From: Cladosporium sp. IMV 00045
Taxonomy: Eukaryota > Ascomycota > Dothideomycetes > Cladosporiales > Cladosporiaceae
Reading direction: 5' to 3'
NCBI GenBank assembly: GCA_001931905.2
Contig: MSJI02000500.1
Coordinates: forward strand, 1-55,314
DNA: 55,314 bases
Positions within the stretch are counted from its first letter, which is position 1, and each line of letters begins with the position of its first letter. The notes beneath the pieces are model-generated. The model searched no databases. It worked only from the letters and a program-made list of their open reading frames with translations, and was not told the origin of the DNA. A program made the translations under genes and the position numbers. Shown piece after piece: positions 54,377-55,314 of this stretch.

Positions 54377-55033
54377 ACAGGACCCTATCGTTAATCTAGT
54401 AGTAGTATAGGCATTTAAAGGTATTATTAGTTAGCCTTATAGCTCGCCTAGCGCCTTATATTACTATATAGATATAGTACCTACTCGAAGAAGGCTACTC
54501 TTAATCGTCTATCGCTTACTAGCTCCTATTATATAGGGCCACTATTAATAGGATAGATCGCAATCTTAACCTATTTAATAGCCTATACGTACTAATAGGG
54601 GGCGTTATTAAAGGACGGCCGCGCGCGCTTACGCTAGCCTAAGAGGATATACCTACTCCTACTCCTACTCCTATACTAGCTACTAATATAGCTAGTTTAT
54701 CCTCGCTTATCTTAATAACCGACCGACGGTATACCTCGACGAGGTAGCCCTAGTATTACGGGCGAGCGACGTATATACGGAAGCTTAATATAGTATTTAA
54801 TAAGTTCGATATAGGACGGAAGGTCTTCTCTATCTAAGTCCGCTTAAAAGGGTGCGGAGTACTAAGGCTATTCTCCTAAGGCGCGGTATCGTCCGCGCTT
54901 ACCTCCTAAGGCTCGTCCTTTATATTACCTCCTACCCCCTCTTCGTCCGTGTTTACGCTATTTATCGACGGGGTCCGGTATAAATTCGTCGGGGGCCGCC
55001 CTTATCTATCTCTATCTTACCGGTAAGCCTCTC

Positions 55034-55067
<34 letters not shown>

Positions 55068-55314
55068 ATTTCCGAGCGAAAACTTACGGATACCGCCGTT
55101 TTTACGTTAAGGGGCGGAGGTCCTCCTTAGTATTAGAGGACTTCTTCCCCTTCTTCGGTATCGAGACTAGAGTAAATTCGATCGCTTCCCTTTCTTTTAA
55201 CTACGGCGGTCTTATCGCTATTTATATGCTTCCGGCGTTCGTATAATAATAGTACTAAGCCGGTAACTCGTTCCTATAGGATAGGTTCCGCTTCTAAACG
55301 CGCGGAATCCGCCT
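54377..55314. mobile_element. RIP-eroded repeat relic (former transposon or other duplicated sequence)
   Basis: In about 935 bases I count roughly one CpA and four or five TpG steps, while TpA is very frequent and CpG, CpC and CpT are still common. RIP converts C in CpA to T on both strands, so this is its end state. No frame of useful length is open on either strand and no terminal repeat is seen within the window; the element runs past the right edge. A 29-base T run lies at 55036-55064. What the element was cannot be told. Confidence 0.8.

Noticed and set aside
54640..54690. Short (CTACTC)-like repeats in the right-edge region
   Set aside because: Best explained by the restricted dinucleotide use after RIP rather than by a microsatellite of its own.

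Overview
The window is nuclear DNA from a filamentous ascomycete (Pezizomycotina), most probably a Dothideomycete. The support is: short introns of about 50-90 bp with GT-AG borders and CTRAY-type branch sites, genes packed on both strands, fungus-specific families (CFEM/Pth11-like receptor, psi-factor oxygenase, Mus7/MMS22, Zn2Cys6 regulator, DUF3176, NACHT-type NLR), a lone 5S rRNA gene, and an extreme repeat-induced point mutation (RIP) signature at the right edge. The class-level call is inference.

Left part (1-6.4 kb): a type II membrane protein of unknown function (-), a small unknown two-exon gene (+), and the very-long-chain enoyl-CoA reductase TSC13 (-). Middle-left (6.4-20.9 kb) is an oxidative and surface-sensing block: a psi-factor/linoleate diol synthase-type dioxygenase-P450 fusion (+), a secreted GMC flavo-oxidoreductase (-), a CFEM plus seven-transmembrane Pth11-like receptor (-), a secreted heme-thiolate peroxygenase (+), and a CFEM single-pass surface protein (-) whose cytoplasmic tail changes reading frame. 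From 21.5 to 32.5 kb the genes are mostly housekeeping: the SIN component Cdc14 (-), a DsbA/FrnE-like protein (-), a GPI-anchored Ser/Thr-rich wall protein (+), spermidine synthase (-), the PMP3 proteolipid (-), an RBR-type E3 ligase (-) and alpha-SNAP/SEC17 (-). Between PMP3 and the RBR gene lies an array of diverged ~98-bp tandem repeats that runs into the 3' end of the RBR coding sequence.

Right part (33-55.3 kb): the 2291-codon intronless MMS22/Mus7 gene (+), the histidine phosphotransfer protein YPD1 (+), then a zone with several damaged genes: a multi-membrane-span gene with an apparent frameshift (-), a DUF3176 gene with an in-frame TGA (+), an intact-looking Zn2Cys6 regulator (+), a 5S rRNA gene (+), a NACHT/NLR relic with two stops and one frame change (+), and finally about 0.94 kb almost without CpA and TpG dinucleotides, the mark of heavy RIP on a former repeat. 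Gene damage therefore rises toward the right edge, as at the border of a transposon-rich compartment.

The most interesting possibilities are the block holding an oxylipin synthase, a possible H2O2-producing oxidase, an H2O2-using peroxygenase and a receptor; the altered I-helix motif of the oxylipin synthase; the 98-bp repeat array captured by a coding sequence; and the RIP-eroded NLR border. All exon borders were inferred by eye from splice signals and phase, and all family names by recognising motifs; no searches were run.
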